From positions 62,001 to 126,000 of the forward strand of contig NZ_JAODPB010000007.1 in the NCBI RefSeq assembly GCF_025770735.1: a DNA stretch of 64,000 bases, written 5' to 3'. This stretch comes from Shouchella tritolerans. GTDB taxonomy: Bacteria; Bacillota; Bacilli; Bacillales; Bacillaceae_D. Positions 60,191-64,000 of the stretch are shown here, one piece after another. Under the pieces are notes generated by a model. It saw nothing but the letters and a program-made list of their open reading frames with translations, searched no databases and had not been told where the DNA came from. The number at the start of each line of letters is the position of its first letter. Positions within the stretch are counted from its first letter, which is position 1. A program made the translations under genes and the position numbers.

Positions 60191-61627
60191 TTAGCGCTTG
60201 TCCATTTCTTCAAGCAAGAGTTTGTTAACCAATTGCGGATTGGCCTTTCCTTTTGTCGCTTTCATCATTTGGCCGACAAGGAAGCCAAGGGCACGATCTT
60301 TTCCATTTTTGTAGTCTTCAATCGATTGTGCATTGGCATCAAGCACTTCGGCAACCATTTTACGTAATTCGCCTTCATCGGAAATTTGCACGAGCCCTTT
60401 GTCTTTAACAATTTGTTCAGGGTCGCCACCATTTTCGATCAACTCTTTAAAAACTTTTTTGGCGATTTTTGAAGAAATCGTTCCAGATGTAATCAGCTTA
60501 ATCATGCCGGCAAGCCCTGCTGGCGTAAGGGCTGAATCTTGCAGCTCTTTCTGCTCAGCGTTCAAGTAGGCAAGCACTTCACCCATCAGCCAATTGGAAG
60601 CCAGTTTCGCGTCAGCGCCTTCGCGAATCGTCTCCTCAAAGAAATCGGACATTTCTTTTGTTAGCGTAAGCACATGGGCATCATAAGCAGGCAAGCCGAG
60701 TTCGGTTACATAGCGGTCTTTGCGGGCATCTGGAAGTTCAGGAATTTCCGACCGGACGCGCTCTTTCCAATTGTCATCTATGTAGAGATTCACAAGATCC
60801 GGTTCAGGGAAATAGCGATAGTCGTCCGAGCCTTCTTTGACACGCATTAAAATTGTTTTATTGCCAGCTTCATCATAACGGCGCGTTTCTTGTTCGATCA
60901 CACCGCCTGAAAGAAGCACTTGTTCTTGGCGTTTTTCTTCGTACTCTAGCCCTTTGCGGACAAAGTTAAACGAGTTTAAGTTTTTCAGCTCTGTTTTTGT
61001 GCCGAATGCTTCTTGTCCGATTGGACGCAATGAAATATTGGCATCGCATCGTAAAGAGCCTTCTTCCATTTTACAGTCGGACACGCCTGTATATTGAATA
61101 ATCGCTTTAAGTTTTTCTAAATACGCATAGGCCTCTTCAGGCGTGCGGATATCTGGCTCAGAGACAATTTCCACTAGCGGCGTGCCTTGGCGGTTATAAT
61201 CGACAAGTGAATGCCCGTCTGTGCCATGTGTCAGCTTGCCGGCGTCTTCTTCTAAATGAAGACGCGTAATGCCGATGCGCTTCTTCTTGCCGCCGACTTC
61301 AATTTCAATCCAGCCATGTTCGCCGATCGGCTTGTCAAATTGCGAAATTTGATACGCCTTTGGATTGTCTGGATAAAAGTAATTTTTACGGTCAAATTTC
61401 GTGTCAGTCGCAATTTGGCAATTGAGGGCCATCGCTGCTTTCATCGCAAAGTCGACCGCTCGTTTGTTTAATACCGGCAATACACCAGGATAGCCAAGAT
61501 CAATGACACTCGTGTTTGTATTCGGTTCAGCGCCAAAATGGTTGGGGCTAGACGAAAAGATTTTTGAGTCTGTCTTCAGTTCCACGTGCACTTCAAGTCC
61601 AATAATCGTTTCAAAATTCATTTCCAA
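60191..61627 (-). CDS. gatB: Asp-tRNA(Asn)/Glu-tRNA(Gln) amidotransferase subunit B
   Basis: The 478-residue protein begins [20 protein letters not shown] and has [18 protein letters not shown] and MRCDANIS-like ([11 protein letters not shown]) family motifs with the C-terminal YqeY-like domain ([13 protein letters not shown]). It binds the mischarged tRNA and activates the acyl group with ATP; GatA supplies ammonia. It is the last gene of gatCAB, nine bases after gatA. Confidence 0.96.
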   Translation of the reverse strand: MEMNFETIIGLEVHVELKTDSKIFSSSPNHFGAEPNTNTSVIDLGYPGVLPVLNKRAVDFAMKAAMALNCQIATDTKFDRKNYFYPDNPKAYQISQFDKPIGEHGWIEIEVGGKKKRIGITRLHLEEDAGKLTHGTDGHSLVDYNRQGTPLVEIVSEPDIRTPEEAYAYLEKLKAIIQYTGVSDCKMEEGSLRCDANISLRPIGQEAFGTKTELKNLNSFNFVRKGLEYEEKRQEQVLLSGGVIEQETRRYDEAGNKTILMRVKEGSDDYRYFPEPDLVNLYIDDNWKERVRSEIPELPDARKDRYVTELGLPAYDAHVLTLTKEMSDFFEETIREGADAKLASNWLMGEVLAYLNAEQKELQDSALTPAGLAGMIKLITSGTISSKIAKKVFKELIENGGDPEQIVKDKGLVQISDEGELRKMVAEVLDANAQSIEDYKNGKDRALGFLVGQMMKATKGKANPQLVNKLLLEEMDKR

Positions 61628-61636
61628 GTCCCCCCT

Positions 61637-63088
61637 TTACAATGAAGGTTTCTCTTTAGAGAAGTTTGTTGCTTTTTCATAGACATCAGCAACACGGTAA
61701 ACCGTTGCCTCGTCAAAGTGCTTGCCAATGATTTGCAAGCCGAGCGGCAAGCCATCTTTGAAACCGCACGGGAGCGAAAGCGCTGGCACACCGGCAAGAT
61801 TGACTGGTATCGTTAAAATGTCATTGGCGTACATCGTTAATGGGTCATCGGTTTTGGCGCCAATTTTAAACGCTGGGGTTGGCGCAGTCGGCCCAATGAT
61901 CACGTCATAATTGGCAAAGACATCATCAAAGTCTTTTTTAATCAGTGTGCGGACTTGCTGGGCTTTTTTATAGTAGGCGTCATAATAACCTGAGCTAAGG
62001 GCAAACGTCCCGAGCATGATCCGCCGTTTCACTTCATCACCGAAGCCTTCAGCCCGTGTATTCTTGTACATATCGAGTAAGTTGTCGGCATTGTCAGTGC
62101 GGTAGCCATAACGAACGCCATCAAAACGGGCTAAGTTAGCAGACGCTTCTGAAGACGCAATGACATAATAAGCTGCAAGAGCGTATTTCGAGTATGGCAG
62201 GGAAACTTCTTCCCAAACAGCGCCTTCTTTTTCCAATACGTTAAGGGCATCGAACACGGCTTTGCGCATTTCTTCCGATACGCCATCGCCAATGTACTCC
62301 GACGGTACGGCAATACGAAGCCCTTTTATTTCGCCTGTAAGCGACTCTCTGTATGGCGGAACCGGCAAGTCAGCGGATGTCGAATCAGACGGGCAGTGGC
62401 CGGCAATCGCCTCAAGCAAATAGGCGTTGTCCTCGACCGTGCGTGTAATCGGCCCAATTTGGTCAAGGGAAGAGGCAAAAGCAACAAGGCCATAACGGGA
62501 CACGCGCCCATATGTAGGTTTTAAGCCGACAACGCCGCAATAAGCAGCCGGTTGGCGAATCGAGCCGCCTGTATCAGATCCTAAAGCAAATGGGACTTCC
62601 CCTGCGGCTACTGCTGCAGCGGAGCCGCCACTTGAACCGCCTGGCACATAATCGGTATTCCACGGGTTTGTCGTCACTTGGAATGCCGAGTTTTCATTCG
62701 AAGAGCCCATCGCAAACTCGTCCATGTTGATTTTCCCAATCGTGACTGTTTCTGCTCCACGGAGTTTCGTCACAACCGTCGCGTCATAAATGGGATCGAA
62801 GTTTTCTAAGATTTTGCTTGAGCACGTTGTCCGCAAGCCTTTCGTGACAATATTGTCTTTAATGCCAATCGGCATGCCAAACAACACGCCTTTTTCGCTT
62901 GCGTCTACTTCGTCAAGCTTCTTAGCGAGACCACGCGCCCGTTCTTCGTCAAGGGTTAAAAACGCCTTTACTTTTGAATCAACGTCAGCAATACGCTTGT
63001 AAGAAGTATCGACAAGGTCAGAGACGTTGATTTCTTTTGCAGCAAGCAACTCATGCAGTTTTGTTAACGAATGATCAAATAATGACAT
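61637..63088 (-). CDS. gatA: Asp-tRNA(Asn)/Glu-tRNA(Gln) amidotransferase subunit A
   Basis: The 483-residue protein has the amidase signature: [17 protein letters not shown] with the catalytic Lys, [20 protein letters not shown] and [16 protein letters not shown] (cis-Ser and nucleophile Ser). It hydrolyses glutamine to feed ammonia to GatB. Between gatC and gatB on the same strand. ATG with GGAGGAC upstream. Confidence 0.96.
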   Translation of the reverse strand: MSLFDHSLTKLHELLAAKEINVSDLVDTSYKRIADVDSKVKAFLTLDEERARGLAKKLDEVDASEKGVLFGMPIGIKDNIVTKGLRTTCSSKILENFDPIYDATVVTKLRGAETVTIGKINMDEFAMGSSNENSAFQVTTNPWNTDYVPGGSSGGSAAAVAAGEVPFALGSDTGGSIRQPAAYCGVVGLKPTYGRVSRYGLVAFASSLDQIGPITRTVEDNAYLLEAIAGHCPSDSTSADLPVPPYRESLTGEIKGLRIAVPSEYIGDGVSEEMRKAVFDALNVLEKEGAVWEEVSLPYSKYALAAYYVIASSEASANLARFDGVRYGYRTDNADNLLDMYKNTRAEGFGDEVKRRIMLGTFALSSGYYDAYYKKAQQVRTLIKKDFDDVFANYDVIIGPTAPTPAFKIGAKTDDPLTMYANDILTIPVNLAGVPALSLPCGFKDGLPLGLQIIGKHFDEATVYRVADVYEKATNFSKEKPSL

Positions 63089-63115
63089 GCTTGTCCTCCT
63101 GTCTATGCTTCAATC

Positions 63116-63403
63116 TTAAAATACCGACGGAACCCGGATTTGGCCATCTTCATGGTCTGGTGCATTTTTCAGCACTTCTTTCACATCAAGGCCTTTTTCC
63201 GGTTTATCTTCACGTAGGACATTATGCATTTGCAACACATGTGTCGTAGGCACGACGCCTTCTGTATCGACTTCATTCAGTTGTTCTGCAGCGGTAATGA
63301 TGTCTTCAAGTTGGTTGCGGAATGTTTCAGCCTCTTCTTCCGTAATGGCCAGCCGGGCCAAATGGGCTACATGTTTCACTTGTTCTTTCGAAATTCTTGA
63401 CAT
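63116..63403 (-). CDS. gatC: Asp-tRNA(Asn)/Glu-tRNA(Gln) amidotransferase subunit C
   Basis: The 95-residue protein begins [20 protein letters not shown] and ends with [16 protein letters not shown], typical GatC. It is the small scaffold subunit of the tRNA-dependent amidotransferase. GGAGGTG precedes the ATG. It is the first gene of the operon. Confidence 0.95.
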   Translation of the reverse strand: MSRISKEQVKHVAHLARLAITEEEAETFRNQLEDIITAAEQLNEVDTEGVVPTTHVLQMHNVLREDKPEKGLDVKEVLKNAPDHEDGQIRVPSVF

Positions 63404-63573
63404 TTTGACACCTCCAAAACGGACTTGTTGACAATATGATTAATGATACCAAATTGCTGCAAGGCAAGCAACTTAGGCGGTACGACGGACAGGTATGTAT
63501 GAAAACAGGCTTCGGTTAAATGGGCATAAGCGAACATAAGTATCCACTTTCACACCTATGCCCTTTTTACGAC

Positions 63574-64000
63574 TCACTCAACTTGACTTGCGGTCAACTT
63601 CCGGCCAATGACATTTGCTGAAACTGGTTCCTTGCCAATTTCTCTCGCCCAAATAGACAATTGTCCAATATGATGGATTTCGTGGGCAATGATATGACGC
63701 ATGACGATGCCCCATGTGTCATCGTACACCTTGCCATTTTCCCCCTTTTCAACATAACGGTTTTCTTCCATTTTCTCATCCCAGCGGTCTACAAACGCCT
63801 TTACTTCCACATGGTATGCTTGGTCAAGCGCGCGCACTTTCGCCAAACTTTTAAAGGAATCAAAGTCTTCCTCTGGGTTGGGCTTCCCTTGCAAGTCGCG
63901 AATCCAACTCCATTCCACATCGACAATATGGAACAACGTTCTTAAAATGCTGCCCACCCCTCCTGTCCGCTCAGCAAGAAGCTCTTTTTCGCTAAGTTGT
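63574..64000 (-). CDS. DinB-family protein, start outside the window
   Basis: The C-terminal 140 residues of a DinB-like four-helix protein are visible, reading QLSEKELLAERTGGVGSILR and then TLFHIVDVEWSWI; the metal histidines are in LFHIVD and in IIAHEIHHIGQL. The frame continues to the window edge, so the GTG at 63957 is internal and the true start lies beyond base 64000. DinB-type proteins bind a metal and include bacillithiol S-transferases; the substrate here is unknown. Confidence 0.85.
   Translation of the reverse strand, partial: QLSEKELLAERTGGVGSILRTLFHIVDVEWSWIRDLQGKPNPEEDFDSFKSLAKVRALDQAYHVEVKAFVDRWDEKMEENRYVEKGENGKVYDDTWGIVMRHIIAHEIHHIGQLSIWAREIGKEPVSANVIGRKLTASQVE

Noticed and set aside
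63490-63570. GGGCATA/TATGCCC inverted repeat after the DinB gene
   Set aside because: Loop of about 30 bases and weak T-run on either strand; not convincing as a terminator.

Overview
The window looks like a chromosomal segment of a low-to-mid-GC Gram-positive spore-former of the Bacillaceae, most likely an alkaliphilic, Shouchella/Alkalihalobacillus clausii-like species. This rests on strong Shine-Dalgarno sites, B. subtilis-type cre, Zur and Fur operators, lipobox lipoproteins, and the conserved gatC-gatA-gatB-dgkB-rlmD order at the right-hand end. The species is an inference; no rRNA or tRNA gene is visible to confirm it.

Layout. (1) 1-8.7 kb: an acid-sugar locus. A minus-strand operon encodes a TRAP transporter (dctP-dctQ-dctM) and a split UxaA-type dehydratase behind a CcpA site. 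A divergent AraC regulator, an SDR dehydrogenase and a fumarylacetoacetase-fold hydrolase lie on the plus strand, followed by a peptidase E-like protein, an alpha/beta hydrolase with a stop near its start, and a small membrane protein. (2) 9-17.5 kb: an AT-richer locus for a sulfated glycoside: sulfatase, beta-glucoside PTS, 6-phospho-beta-glucosidase, RpiR and LysR regulators, and a formylglycine-generating enzyme that would activate the sulfatase. (3) 17.9-26.9 kb: a polar-lipid cluster: two diacylglycerol kinase-type lipid kinases, an EEP-family phosphodiesterase, a membrane-anchored alkaline-phosphatase-fold enzyme, an acyltransferase, a zinc alcohol dehydrogenase, a class II aldolase with an unusual N-terminal half and a UgtP/MGD1-type glycosyltransferase. 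dCTP deaminase follows. (4) 27.5-35.2 kb: a zinc-starvation island with three Zur boxes: a FeoB-like transporter, a COG0523 GTPase, a ZinT lipoprotein and ZnuA-ZnuC-ZnuB. A His-rich domain of about 90 residues occurs three times in ZinT and ZnuA. (5) 35.3-39.2 kb: an MFS transporter, then a saccharopine-dehydrogenase-like enzyme and a LuxR-type regulator sharing a perfect Fur box.

(6) 39.6-48.1 kb: a pentonate (D-xylonate) locus: YjhG-type dehydratase, GntP permease, FAH-fold 2-keto-3-deoxy acid dehydratase, DHDPS-fold aldolase/dehydratase, 2-oxoglutarate semialdehyde dehydrogenase and an IclR regulator, with cre sites. (7) 48.3-51.6 kb: a worn region with a truncated glycosyltransferase, a PH-like protein, a LacI regulator lacking a normal start codon and IS3 remnants. 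(8) 51.7-55.9 kb: a second glucosidase-PTS pair with a divergent GntR regulator. (9) 56.3-64 kb: a lipoprotein, then the core genes rlmD, a Fur-linked flavodoxin, dgkB, gatB, gatA and gatC, and a DinB protein cut by the window end.

The best candidates for something undescribed are the polar-lipid cluster, the repeated His-rich domain with the FeoB-like protein under Zur control, and the cytoplasmic sulfatase-FGE-PTS locus. Core genes and CRISPR-free intergenic DNA at the right end look ordinary.
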